Positions 1 to 7,806 of a stretch of 52,853 bases of DNA are shown here, piece by piece (positions within the stretch are counted from its first letter, which is position 1; each line of letters opens with the position of its first letter). Below the pieces are notes generated by a model that saw nothing but the letters and a program-made list of their open reading frames with translations, was not told where the DNA came from and made no database searches. The translations under genes and the position numbers were made by a program. The DNA lies in assembly GCA_014730235.1 (NCBI GenBank), contig WJIO01000329.1:1-52853 (forward strand), in the 5' to 3' direction. The DNA is from Candidatus Poribacteria bacterium (GTDB taxonomy: Bacteria > Poribacteria > DTPJ01 > WJIO01).

Positions 1-322
1 CCGAAGGGCCGATAAAAGTTATCTTATGGTCGCGACATGCTTCTGCAAAATGGGGTAATTCTGCAAGGAAACCTGCTCCTGGATGTATGGCATCTGCATC
101 TGTTATATCAGCCGCACTTATTATACTTAACAGGTTAAGATAGCTTTCGGATTTAGATCCGGGTCCAATACATTTAGCTTCATCCGCATATTCCACATGC
201 ATACAATCTTTATCCGCTTTGGAATATACAGCTACTGTCTTAATACCCATCTCTCGACAGGTGCGCATTATGCGAACTGCTATCTCACCTCGATTTGCTA
301 CCAGTATCTTCTTAAAAGGCAT
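1..322 (-). CDS. accC: Biotin carboxylase subunit of acetyl-CoA carboxylase (partial, N-terminal end)
   Basis: The minus strand from an ATG at 320-322 is open to the window edge and gives about 107 residues. The first residues read [18 protein letters not shown], the classic N-terminal Rossmann-type start of biotin carboxylase, followed by [22 protein letters not shown] and ITFIGPS. The enzyme carboxylates the biotin on BCCP using ATP and bicarbonate, the first half-reaction of fatty acid synthesis. The family motif HPGYGFLSEN reads [10 protein letters not shown] here, a small deviation. The gene is downstream of accB in the same operon, 111 bp away, with half of a family A repeat in the gap. 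The ATP-grasp and C-terminal domains lie outside the window. Confidence 0.93.
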   Translation of the reverse strand, partial: MPFKKILVANRGEIAVRIMRTCREMGIKTVAVYSKADKDCMHVEYADEAKCIGPGSKSESYLNLLSIISAADITDADAIHPGAGFLAELPHFAEACRDHKITFIGPS

Positions 323-348
323 ATTGAATCACTCGCTTTTTATTATTT

Positions 349-421
349 TGGCTCTTCAGGGTTTAGTGTGGTTATAATTGAAAATCCTCTCAGTTTGTCA
401 TTCCTGCGAAAGCAGGAATCC
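349..421. repeat. Family A repeat, left half plus core
   Basis: TGGCTCTTCAGGGTTTAGTG matches the left terminal repeat of family A and is followed by the shared core palindrome (cattcctgcgaaagcaggaat). The right half is missing, and the remnant ends 12 bp from the accB stop codon. It sits between accB and accC within the operon. Confidence 0.75.
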
Positions 422-433
422 AGAAGATCCTCT

Positions 434-889
434 TCATTTAGGTCTGATACGAAATAGAGGTTGATCAAATTCCACAGCCTGACCATCGTCTATCAAAACT
501 TCCACAATTTCACCGTTATGCTCTGATGGAATCTCATTCATTAGTTTCATAGCTTCAATTATACATATTACTTGACCGATCTTAACTTCATCACCCGGAT
601 GAATAAAAGGTTCTGCTCCCGGTGATGATGACCTGTAGAAAATGCCTACCATGGGGGATGTTATAATTATTGTATCTGATGGCAGCTTTTCTTCAACCGG
701 GGATTCCTCTCCCTTCTTTTCCTGTAAAATTGCCGCCCCCTGATTGGCAATATTTACCGGGGATGTTGGGCGACGAACCTGGACTTTAATCTCATTTTCT
801 TCTATGCAAACTTCCTCCAGATCTTCGTCTTTCATTATTTTTATTACCTCTTTCAGAATATCAAGACTGGAAATATCATTAGCTGGCAT
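434..889 (-). CDS. accB: Biotin carboxyl carrier protein of acetyl-CoA carboxylase
   Basis: This 151-residue protein carries biotin between the carboxylase and carboxyltransferase subunits of cytosolic acetyl-CoA carboxylase. The biotinyl domain occupies roughly residues 75-150, with the biotin-accepting lysine at about residue 115 in CIIEAMKLMNEI and the thumb-like SPMVGIFYRSSSPGAEPF upstream, as in typical BCCP. The N-terminal 40 residues (ILKEVIKIMKDEDLEEVCIE) form the usual leading helix, joined by an Ala/Glu/Pro linker. Length is normal for the family. It follows efp by 43 bp and precedes accC in the same direction, a common bacterial arrangement (efp-accB-accC). Confidence 0.96.
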   Translation of the reverse strand: MPANDISSLDILKEVIKIMKDEDLEEVCIEENEIKVQVRRPTSPVNIANQGAAILQEKKGEESPVEEKLPSDTIIITSPMVGIFYRSSSPGAEPFIHPGDEVKIGQVICIIEAMKLMNEIPSEHNGEIVEVLIDDGQAVEFDQPLFRIRPK

Positions 890-932
890 TGGTATACCCC
901 CCTGATAAATATGATTTAAGGATTACAAATAA

Positions 933-1490
933 TTATGCCCGTTCTAAATATTCACCTGTCCGGGTATCTATTTTTATAGTTTCTCCTTGTTGTATAAAAA
1001 GCGGAACCTGAACAACGTATCCGGTGGACAATGTCGCTGGTTTTGAGCCTCCTGTTGCAGTATCTCCCCTGACTCCCGGATCGGTTTTCACTATCTCCAG
1101 TTCTACCGATGGCGGAAGTTCAAATCCTACCGGTTTATCTTCGTAGAATTCAATCTCTATATTACCTCCTTCAACAAGAAAATCCAGAGCTTCATCCAGT
1201 GTATCAACGGACATTGGTTGTTGTTCATAAGTCTCAGTATCCATGAGGTATATAAGGTCACCATCTTTATAAAGATACTGCATGGTTTTACTTTCCAGTC
1301 TTACATCCTCGATTTTCTCTTCTGACCTGAAGGTGCGTTCCAGCACATTTCCATCTGACAATCTCTTGATCTTGGTTCTTACATATGCCCCACCTTTTCC
1401 GGGTTTAACATGTGAAAAACTTACAACTGAATATAGCTGATCATCTACTAAAATAACCTGACCAGTTCTGAAATCATTCGCTGTTATCAT
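933..1490 (-). CDS. efp: Translation elongation factor P
   Basis: At 185 residues it has the normal three-domain length. EF-P binds stalled ribosomes between the P and E sites and relieves arrest at polyproline stretches. The N-terminal KOW-like domain holds the loop VKPGKGGAYVR, whose lysine at about residue 32 aligns with the modified lysine of other EF-Ps. The C-terminal OB domain ends in GETIKIDTRTGEYLERA, the family signature. The start has a good ribosome binding site (AAGGAGAAGG just upstream of ATG). No epmA or epmB partner is visible in the window, so the modification route is unknown. It lies between aroQ and accB in one operon. Confidence 0.97.
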   Translation of the reverse strand: MITANDFRTGQVILVDDQLYSVVSFSHVKPGKGGAYVRTKIKRLSDGNVLERTFRSEEKIEDVRLESKTMQYLYKDGDLIYLMDTETYEQQPMSVDTLDEALDFLVEGGNIEIEFYEDKPVGFELPPSVELEIVKTDPGVRGDTATGGSKPATLSTGYVVQVPLFIQQGETIKIDTRTGEYLERA

Positions 1491-1535
1491 TATTTTCCTT
1501 CTCCTTATTTATACAACGGAATTCTATGTTTCCGT

Positions 1536-1985
1536 TTATTCTTTTCTTAACTTAATTTGTCTGACTACAGCTTCCAGCGCAAGCAAATAGCCATCTGCAC
1601 CAAAACCGCATATAACCCCTGTAGATACAGGGGTTATATATGAAAAATGTCGGAATCCCTCTCTCTTGAAAACGTTGGAAAGATGCACCTCAGCCGTAGG
1701 TATGTCGAGAGCTGATATAGCATCCCTTATAGCCACACTGGTATGGGTGTAAGCTGCTGGATTTATAACTATTCCGTCAGCCCATCCCATGTTTTCACCT
1801 ATAAAAGAGACTATTTCACCTTCAGAATTTGACTGCATTATTTTTACTTCTATATTCATTGAGTCCGCAAGTTCCTGGAGCTGTTGATTTATATCTTCCA
1901 GTGTATTTTGGCCATAGACATCGGTCTCACGTTTTCCCAGAAGGTTAAGATTAGGCCCGTGAACCACTATAATTTTATAACTCAT
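1536..1985 (-). CDS. aroQ: Type II 3-dehydroquinate dehydratase
   Basis: The enzyme converts 3-dehydroquinate to 3-dehydroshikimate, shikimate pathway step 3. The sequence has GPNLNLLGKRE near the N terminus, the catalytic tyrosine in DVYG (residue 24), NPAAYTHTSVAIRDA, EVHLSN with the catalytic histidine, and FRHFSYITP. I chose the ATG at 1983-1985, which gives 149 residues and has AAGGAG upstream. The frame is open to 2099, but that extra 38-residue stretch is encoded by a family A repeat and has no family homology. It lies between aroB and efp. The gap to aroB (about 200 bp) is mostly repeat. Confidence 0.96.
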   Translation of the reverse strand: MSYKIIVVHGPNLNLLGKRETDVYGQNTLEDINQQLQELADSMNIEVKIMQSNSEGEIVSFIGENMGWADGIVINPAAYTHTSVAIRDAISALDIPTAEVHLSNVFKREGFRHFSYITPVSTGVICGFGADGYLLALEAVVRQIKLRKE

Positions 1986-2014
1986 TAAAACAGATCTCCT
2001 TATCTTAAAGAAAT

Positions 2015-2170
2015 TGGTTCTTTCGGGTTCAGTGCAGTAATAATTTGAAAATTCTCTCAGCTTGTCATTCCTGTTTTCGCGTGAATAACATATATACAAA
2101 GCTGTCAGTCCTACGAAACTCTTATTCCTTTTTGCTCAAGCTTTTTCAAAAAGCTTGAAGCGAAGAATCT
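2015..2170. repeat. Rearranged family A repeat with hairpin module
   Basis: The left end TGGTTCTTTCGGGTTCAGTG is a degenerate family A terminus. It runs into half of the core (gtcattcctg), then into the inverted hairpin module aagctttttcaaaaagctt (about 2138-2156) with its companion segment gaaactcttattcctttttg. The right terminus is absent. It fills the aroB-aroQ gap and produces a spurious in-frame extension upstream of aroQ. Confidence 0.7.
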
Positions 2171-2186
2171 CATTTATTAAACTTGC

Positions 2187-3281
2187 TTAGCGGCATTCTT
2201 CTATTGCCTTATGAACCTGTTCTTCCATCACATCTTCAACAATAATTGCCTTGCCGATTTTTTTTGCTAATACAAATCTAAGCTTTTTATTCTCTTTGAT
2301 TTTCTTATCCAGATAGAGAGTTTTTATTATCTCGTCTGTTTCCAGATCCGGAAATTTAACAGGCAAACCATAATTTGAAAGTATAAGATTTTGTCGTTTT
2401 TCCTGTTCATCATCGAGAATTCCCATATTCACCGCTATTCTTGCCGCCACTGCCATTCCGATGGATACAGCCTCGCCGTGTCGAAAATAGCTGTAGCCGC
2501 TTACAGATTCAACACTGTGACCGATAGTGTGGCCATAATTAAGTATTGCTCTTATATTTTGTTCTTTCTCATCTTGTTCTACTATAGTTGCTTTATCTTT
2601 ACAAGAACGGGAAACAATCTGTTCCATGCTTTGTATATCAATATCCATAATTTTGTCAACATTATCATCCATGTATTCAAATAGTTCTTTGTCCATAATT
2701 ACAGCATGTTTTATAACCTCTGCAAAGCCGGATTTTAGTTCCCTTTCAGGTAAAGATTTGAGGACGCTAACATCAATAAACACGAATTTTGGTTGGTGGA
2801 AAGCTCCAATCAGATTTTTTCCCCTGGGATGATTAACTGCTGTTTTACCACCCACACTGCTGTCTACTTGAGCTATAAGGGAAGTGGGAATCTGCACAAA
2901 CGATATTCCCCGCATAAAAGTAGCTGCGGCAAATCCTGCTAGATCTCCTATAACTCCACCGCCTAAAGCAACCACACCGGAATGGCGAGTCATTCCAAAA
3001 TCCACAAATGAATCAAATAGCTTTCCTGCCCATTCCAGGGACTTATATTCTTCTCCATCAGGTATTATCACTACTTCAACCTGGATGCCAGAGGATAAAA
3101 TGCTATCACATATAATATTACCGTAAAAACCGTTTATGGTCTCGTTGGTAACAAGGGTTATTTTCTTTAAGGATAAATGTCTTTTCAACACACTGCCAAA
3201 TTTACTCAGATTACTATCATCAATGTAAATCGGGTAGCTGTTTTTGCCTAATTCCACATGTATCTGATGCAATTTTTCCAC
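2187..3281 (-). CDS. aroB: 3-dehydroquinate synthase
   Basis: At 364 residues this is a full-length enzyme converting DAHP to 3-dehydroquinate with NAD and a divalent metal, shikimate pathway step 2. Visible signatures are DGEEYKSLE, the NAD/phosphate-binding GGGVIGDLAGFAAATFMRG, IPTSLIAQVDSSVGGKTAVN, GFAEVIKHAVI (metal-site Glu), LNYGHTIGHSVE and RHGEAVSIGM (metal-site His residues). All catalytic motifs are present. It is 43 bp downstream of aroK, and the order aroC-aroK-aroB-aroQ makes a compact shikimate operon. Confidence 0.97.
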   Translation of the reverse strand: MEKLHQIHVELGKNSYPIYIDDSNLSKFGSVLKRHLSLKKITLVTNETINGFYGNIICDSILSSGIQVEVVIIPDGEEYKSLEWAGKLFDSFVDFGMTRHSGVVALGGGVIGDLAGFAAATFMRGISFVQIPTSLIAQVDSSVGGKTAVNHPRGKNLIGAFHQPKFVFIDVSVLKSLPERELKSGFAEVIKHAVIMDKELFEYMDDNVDKIMDIDIQSMEQIVSRSCKDKATIVEQDEKEQNIRAILNYGHTIGHSVESVSGYSYFRHGEAVSIGMAVAARIAVNMGILDDEQEKRQNLILSNYGLPVKFPDLETDEIIKTLYLDKKIKENKKLRFVLAKKIGKAIIVEDVMEEQVHKAIEECR

Positions 3282-3324
3282 CTTCTAAAATATAATTTGA
3301 GTAACACCAATAAAACAGAACCAG

Positions 3325-3858
3325 CTAACTTGAAAAATTCAAACCATATATTCCCGCTATTTTATCAGCAACCTGTTCAACTGTAAGTAGTGACGTATCA
3401 ATAGTATGATCGGCTTTGGAATAGAATTCTTCCCGTTTTTCCAGTAGGTCCCGAATTTGGGATATAGGATCATCAACCTGCAATAATGGACGATGATTGA
3501 ATTGAGAGGTTCTCTGGAAAATTACCTCCGGCGTAGCATTCAGGCGGAATATTATACCTGAGCTTTTCATTATTTCAATATTTTTATATCTAATAACTGC
3601 ACCACCACCAGTGGCTACAACCATTTTGGAAAGTTTACTGACTTTCTCAATAGCAGCTGATTCCAGATCGCGGAAATATTTTTCCCCCATGTCAGAGAAT
3701 ATATCGTTGATTATCATACCGCTGTCCTGCTCAATTACATCATCAGTATCAACAAAAGTCATACCGAGCATATCAGCAAGATACGTCCCAACAGCGGTCT
3801 TTCCGGTTCCCATAAAACCTACGAGGATAATATTTTTTTTAGATTTATTGTTAGTCAT
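3325..3858 (-). CDS. aroK: Shikimate kinase
   Basis: This 177-residue P-loop kinase phosphorylates shikimate at the 3-hydroxyl using ATP. The Walker A loop is GFMGTGKT at about residues 14-21. DTDDVIEQDSG carries the shikimate-binding and Mg-binding aspartates, and VATGGGAVIR is the third glycine-rich signature. The lid region NHRPLL contains the expected arginine. Its ATG overlaps the aroC stop codon by 4 bp (3855-3858), indicating translational coupling. Confidence 0.96.
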   Translation of the reverse strand: MTNNKSKKNIILVGFMGTGKTAVGTYLADMLGMTFVDTDDVIEQDSGMIINDIFSDMGEKYFRDLESAAIEKVSKLSKMVVATGGGAVIRYKNIEIMKSSGIIFRLNATPEVIFQRTSQFNHRPLLQVDDPISQIRDLLEKREEFYSKADHTIDTSLLTVEQVADKIAGIYGLNFSS

Positions 3859-5096
3859 AACTTTTCGTTTTCCAGATTTTTTATCAATTCCGTATAAACA
3901 TCGTATGCCAACCGCAGCTCTGAAAGGCTGTCACCACCGAATTTCTCAAGCATAGCGTTAGCTATCTCAACAGCGACAACAGCTTCTCCCACTACTCCAG
4001 CAGCGGGAACAGCGCACACGTCGGCTCTTTCCTTAGCGGCTTCAAAGGGTTCTTTAGATTCTATATCCACAGATCTAAGGGGTTTAGTCAAAGATGGAAT
4101 TGGTTTCATTGCTGCTTTTACTATTATGTTTTCGCCGTTGCTTATACCACCTTCAGTACCTCCGGCGTTGTTGCTCTTTCGATAAAACCCCAGCTTTGTT
4201 TCATAGAATATTTCATCGTGCATTTGCGAACCTTTGAGCTGAGCAGAAGCAAAGCCTGAGCCTATTTCAACACCTTTAATAGCGGGAATACTCATAACTG
4301 CATAGGCTAATCTTGCATCCAATCGGCGATCCCAATGCACATGAGAACCTAATCCCGGTGGAACATTGAAAGCTATAACCTGAAAGATGCCGCCAAGGGA
4401 ATCACCTTCTGTCTTTGCTGAGTCTATGGCCTGCATCATAAGTTTTTCTGTGTTTGGGTCTGGACATCTGACAGGGGATTCTTCAAGGTTGTTCTGAAAT
4501 TCCTTAAAAGTCTTTTTGCTGAGTTTTTTAAGGGGTGGAAAAACCAGTTCTTTATCGGTTTTTGGCAGAAAATCAACGTTACCCGGAATTTCTGCGTTAC
4601 CGATATGAACCACGAAACTGGCTATATATATGCCGAATTCATCCAACAGTTTTTTTGCTATACTTCCAGCGGCAACTCTGGCAGCAGTTTCCCGCGCGCT
4701 GGCCCTTTCCAGTATATTTCTTAAGTCTTTATGATGATATTTTATTCCACCGGCCAGATCGGCATGACCCGGTCTTGGTCTGGTGACTCTACGGGCTTCA
4801 ATATCAATTGCTTCAACCGCTTCGGGAGACATTATAGTCTGCCAATTTTCCCAGTCTTTGTTCTGTATAGTAACGGATACAGGGCTTCCAAGGGTTACAC
4901 CAGCCCTTACACCGGAATTTATAATAGCCCGATCTCTTTCTATTCTCATTCTTCCACCGCGACCGTAACCTTTTTGTCGTCTTTTTAGTTCTTTGTCAAT
5001 GTCCATTGATGATAAGTGCATACCTGCTGGTATACCTTCCATTATGACGTTAAGGCACTTACCGTGAGACTCTCCAGCAGTTAAAAATCGTATCAT
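3855..5096 (-). CDS. aroC: Chorismate synthase
   Basis: This 413-residue protein catalyses EPSP to chorismate with reduced FMN, the last step of the shikimate pathway. Signatures are TAGESHGKCLNVIMEGIPAGM at the N terminus, RRQKGYGRGGRM, RPRPGHADLAGG followed by YHHKDLRNILERASARET, and the C-terminal PLRSVDI. It is at the long end of the family, like Gram-positive AroC. It overlaps aroK by 4 bp and lies 38 bp downstream of the prepilin peptidase gene. Confidence 0.97.
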   Translation of the reverse strand: MIRFLTAGESHGKCLNVIMEGIPAGMHLSSMDIDKELKRRQKGYGRGGRMRIERDRAIINSGVRAGVTLGSPVSVTIQNKDWENWQTIMSPEAVEAIDIEARRVTRPRPGHADLAGGIKYHHKDLRNILERASARETAARVAAGSIAKKLLDEFGIYIASFVVHIGNAEIPGNVDFLPKTDKELVFPPLKKLSKKTFKEFQNNLEESPVRCPDPNTEKLMMQAIDSAKTEGDSLGGIFQVIAFNVPPGLGSHVHWDRRLDARLAYAVMSIPAIKGVEIGSGFASAQLKGSQMHDEIFYETKLGFYRKSNNAGGTEGGISNGENIIVKAAMKPIPSLTKPLRSVDIESKEPFEAAKERADVCAVPAAGVVGEAVVAVEIANAMLEKFGGDSLSELRLAYDVYTELIKNLENEKL

Positions 5097-5134
5097 AGTT
5101 AAACCTTTGATTGGTGATCAGTGATCTGTTAATT

Positions 5135-5944
5135 CTATATTCCCATAATGCCTGTGTACCATTTTATAAGTGGATTACCGAATAACAGGGATATTAAAGC
5201 TCCTAAAGCCAGGAATGGGCCAAAGGGAATTCGGCTGCCCATCTTCTTTTTGCTTGCTGATATTAGTATTACGCCGATTACAGAGCCGAAGACTGAGCCA
5301 ATTACTATTGTCAGGGGTATATGGGGCCAAAATCCTGTGTATATTCCAACCATACCCATGAGTTTTACATCGCCGCCGCCCATGGCCTGCTTGCGAAAGA
5401 TAGCACTGCCTGCAACTGCTATAACATATATTATACCTGCGCCGGTTACCATTCCCAGGATTCTAAAAGCTATTGGTTTATAGCTATTTGTTAATACCGA
5501 TGCGGCTATAGCTGATAATAAACCGAAAATAAGACCTGTCAGAACTATTTTATCAGGTATTATGTAAAACTCCAGATCTATAAATGTTATGGCTATTAAC
5601 AATGAAACAAAGAAGGCTGTGGTTATGAATTCAAGGATTATAAACTTAACTTCCTGGTGCATTGTCATGCTTCTAAGAAGCATGACAATGAAAAGGGCAG
5701 CGGTTATAATTTCCACAACCATATACCTTGGGGATATTGGCGCTTTACAATGGCGACATTTGCCCCGGAGAAATATATAGCTGAGGACAGGTATATTTTC
5801 CAGCGCGCTGATCTTATGCTGGCAGTTGGGACAAAAAGATCTGCTGGGTTTTATTATGGATATATCCCTGGGAATTCTGTATATACAGACGTTGAGAAAG
5901 CTTCCTACAGCTAAGCCCAGGATCACTGTAATGAAGTAGAACAT
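5135..5944 (-). CDS. pilD: Prepilin peptidase / N-methyltransferase (type IV leader peptidase)
   Basis: This 269-residue polytopic inner-membrane aspartic protease cleaves and N-methylates type IV pilin and type II secretion pseudopilin leaders. The cytoplasmic Zn-binding loop has two CxxC pairs (CPNCQHKI and KCRHCKAPISPRY). The two catalytic aspartates are in FIDLEFYIIPD and GGGDVKLMGMVG. About seven hydrophobic segments follow. It overlaps the upstream pseudopilin-like gene by 22 bp (5923-5944), so the two are coexpressed. Whether it serves a type II secretion system or pili cannot be told from this window, so the symbol is used generically (gspO is the alternative). Confidence 0.94.
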   Translation of the reverse strand: MFYFITVILGLAVGSFLNVCIYRIPRDISIIKPSRSFCPNCQHKISALENIPVLSYIFLRGKCRHCKAPISPRYMVVEIITAALFIVMLLRSMTMHQEVKFIILEFITTAFFVSLLIAITFIDLEFYIIPDKIVLTGLIFGLLSAIAASVLTNSYKPIAFRILGMVTGAGIIYVIAVAGSAIFRKQAMGGGDVKLMGMVGIYTGFWPHIPLTIVIGSVFGSVIGVILISASKKKMGSRIPFGPFLALGALISLLFGNPLIKWYTGIMGI

Positions 5945-6327
5945 CCTAATCCCATTTCCTTTGAAAAATTAAAACTTATTTCCTCTTCACCGTCAAACTC
6001 ATATGGATCGGGGGCTGGATCATCTTTTGGAATACCGACTTCCTGAGCTTCAAATTTAACCTGATATTTTCCTCCCCAGGGGTTAACCAGTTGCTTTTTA
6101 TCTATGTAAGGCCCCATCCAGCCTTCCAGGTTGGGATTTTTCAAAAGGTCGTTTATATCTTTACATTCCATACCAGTGTCATTTCGGTATCTGACCAACC
6201 CGTTTGCTATGGCCAATACATTAGCTTCAGTTTGGGTTATACGGGAAAGGCTTATATATCTGGGAACCGCTATGGCGGCTATGATTATTAACAGTAATAC
6301 AACAACAACGATTTTTATTTTTGCCAT
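5923..6327 (-). CDS. GspG-like pseudopilin without a recognisable prepilin cleavage motif
   Basis: This 134-residue protein begins MAKIKIVVVVLLLIIIAAIAV, a strong N-terminal hydrophobic helix, followed by a helical stretch (ANVLAIANGLVRYRNDTG) and LVNPWGGKYQVKFE. The last motif matches the D/N-P-W-G-x-x-Y of type II secretion major pseudopilins. The usual G-F-T-L-x-E leader cleavage site is absent: there is no G-F/M boundary and no glutamate at position +5. It is the first gene of the operon containing the prepilin peptidase. No good Shine-Dalgarno is visible, and a family B repeat ends 27 bp upstream of the start codon. It could be a pseudopilin-like membrane-anchored subunit that is not processed. 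Confidence 0.7.
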   Translation of the reverse strand: MAKIKIVVVVLLLIIIAAIAVPRYISLSRITQTEANVLAIANGLVRYRNDTGMECKDINDLLKNPNLEGWMGPYIDKKQLVNPWGGKYQVKFEAQEVGIPKDDPAPDPYEFDGEEEISFNFSKEMGLGCSTSLQ

Positions 6328-6353
6328 GTTTTGTTAGTTTTGTTTGTGTTTAA

Positions 6354-6478
6354 ATAATCGTTAAAAAAATGGATATAATTTAGTTGTCATTCCTGCGAAC
6401 GCAGGAATGACAAATTTTGTAGTTTACCATCATTATAAAGGTATTTTCTAAACACATTTTTCATTTTTTAACGATTAC
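6354..6478. repeat. Family B MITE-like repeat, complete
   Basis: The left end (a)TAATCGTTAAAAAAATGG and right end CATTTTTTAACGATTAC form the terminal inverted repeat of family B. The centre is the core palindrome gtcattcctgc-gaac-gcaggaatgac. The pentamer gttta lies next to both ends (6348-6352 and 6479-6483), close to a target duplication though offset by a base. It separates the TolB-like gene end from the pseudopilin start. Confidence 0.8.
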
Positions 6479-6480
6479 GT

Positions 6481-7770
6481 TTAAGGAACAATGGTTACAT
6501 CAACTTTTACATATTGACCTTTGTTTTCCATGAGACAATGCAAATGGGTCGGGCTGTCAAATACAATACAGCTTTTGTCCACGTGTCTGTCAAATAAATC
6601 GCTTTCTGCTTTATCCACAACCACAAAGTTTTTCCAGTTGCTCTGGGCAACGTAGGCTATATATCTATTATCGGGACTAAAAGTTAAAGTGTTTAATGCA
6701 ACCCGGTCATATTCTTTTTCCTTTTTACCATCAACAACTATAAACCATTTGGTTTTAATACGAGCTATAAAGGCCGTATGCTGGCTGTCCGGGCTGAAAA
6801 CTATGCTGTTGTTCTTTACATAATCAAACTCACCAAGCTGGGTATCATCCAATACATATCTCTGCTTTAACCCCTTTTTGGCTATATAGGCCAGGCGTTT
6901 ACTGTCCGGACTGAATGCAATGAATTCCACTTCTCCTAAAGCGTCTTTTTCTTCACCATCTACTACCAGAATATTTTTTCCCATCTTTTTAATTGAGTAT
7001 GCAATATGATTGCTGTCAGGACTAAAAACTGGATTTGCGGTTATCTTACCCTGTACCTCAATTTCCTGATCATCTTTAACTAATACCCACTGTCGGCCTG
7101 ATCTGGCTATATAGGCAACATGCTGACTGTCGGGACTGAAGGTAAGAGAACCCTCCTTTATTTCGTCATAGAGTTTTCCCTCTTTACCATTTACCACCAG
7201 CAATATGTTTTTATCCTTCTGGGCTATATAGGCTAGCTTTTTACCGTCAGGGCTGTATATTGGTGTACCTTTCATGATGGCTTTATAACCTGGTTCCTGC
7301 TTTTCACCATCAATAATCAGATTCCATACATCACCTTTCCTGGCACCAAAGGCTACATGCTGACTGTCGGGAGAGAAGGCGATAGTAGGAGAAACGCCAT
7401 CAAACAAACCATTATCCTCACCATTTACAGCCACTGTCCAGCTTGGCCCTTTGGTGGCGGGTATGGCAAGATGTTTGCCATCGGGACTGAAAACAAATGA
7501 CGCCATTCCTATATTGCTGTATCTTTTAGTCTCTTTGCCGTCTACAATTATGGCCATGGATTGACCAATGGGCATGGCAAAGGCTATATGCCGACAATCT
7601 TTACTGACAGTCATGGTTTCGGGGAAAATCTGGCGAGGTACACGTCCCAGGTATGACTGTTTTACTATAAGACGCATTTCTGCATCTGCGCCTGTAATGG
7701 TTATAAATTGAGCGATTATACATGCAAGAATTGATACACATAAAAACTTGAATTTTTTACCGTTGACCAT
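6481..7770 (-). CDS. Secreted TolB/WD40-like beta-propeller protein
   Basis: This 429-residue protein has an N-terminal signal peptide (residues about 1-30, hydrophobic core FLCVSILACIIAQFITITGA). It then has about nine repeats of roughly 40 residues, each with F-S-P-D-S-x-H-x-A-Y-x-A followed by V-V-D-G-K-E and Y-D, the PD40/TolB type of blade. No enzymatic domain follows. An AAGGAGG ribosome binding site precedes the ATG. It lies 36 bp downstream of the HDAC-family gene and is probably cotranscribed with it. A periplasmic or surface binding role is inferred from the fold; the ligand is unknown. Confidence 0.8.
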   Translation of the reverse strand: MVNGKKFKFLCVSILACIIAQFITITGADAEMRLIVKQSYLGRVPRQIFPETMTVSKDCRHIAFAMPIGQSMAIIVDGKETKRYSNIGMASFVFSPDGKHLAIPATKGPSWTVAVNGEDNGLFDGVSPTIAFSPDSQHVAFGARKGDVWNLIIDGEKQEPGYKAIMKGTPIYSPDGKKLAYIAQKDKNILLVVNGKEGKLYDEIKEGSLTFSPDSQHVAYIARSGRQWVLVKDDQEIEVQGKITANPVFSPDSNHIAYSIKKMGKNILVVDGEEKDALGEVEFIAFSPDSKRLAYIAKKGLKQRYVLDDTQLGEFDYVKNNSIVFSPDSQHTAFIARIKTKWFIVVDGKKEKEYDRVALNTLTFSPDNRYIAYVAQSNWKNFVVVDKAESDLFDRHVDKSCIVFDSPTHLHCLMENKGQYVKVDVTIVP

Positions 7771-7806
7771 GTTTTGGCCTCCTTAGTTATTTAGGTTAAG
7801 ATGAGT

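Noticed and set aside
197-457. Plus-strand ORF of 86 residues with SFLRKQESRR
   Set aside because: It is antisense to accC and accB, and the FLRKQES stretch is the translation of the repeat core, a well-known spurious peptide.
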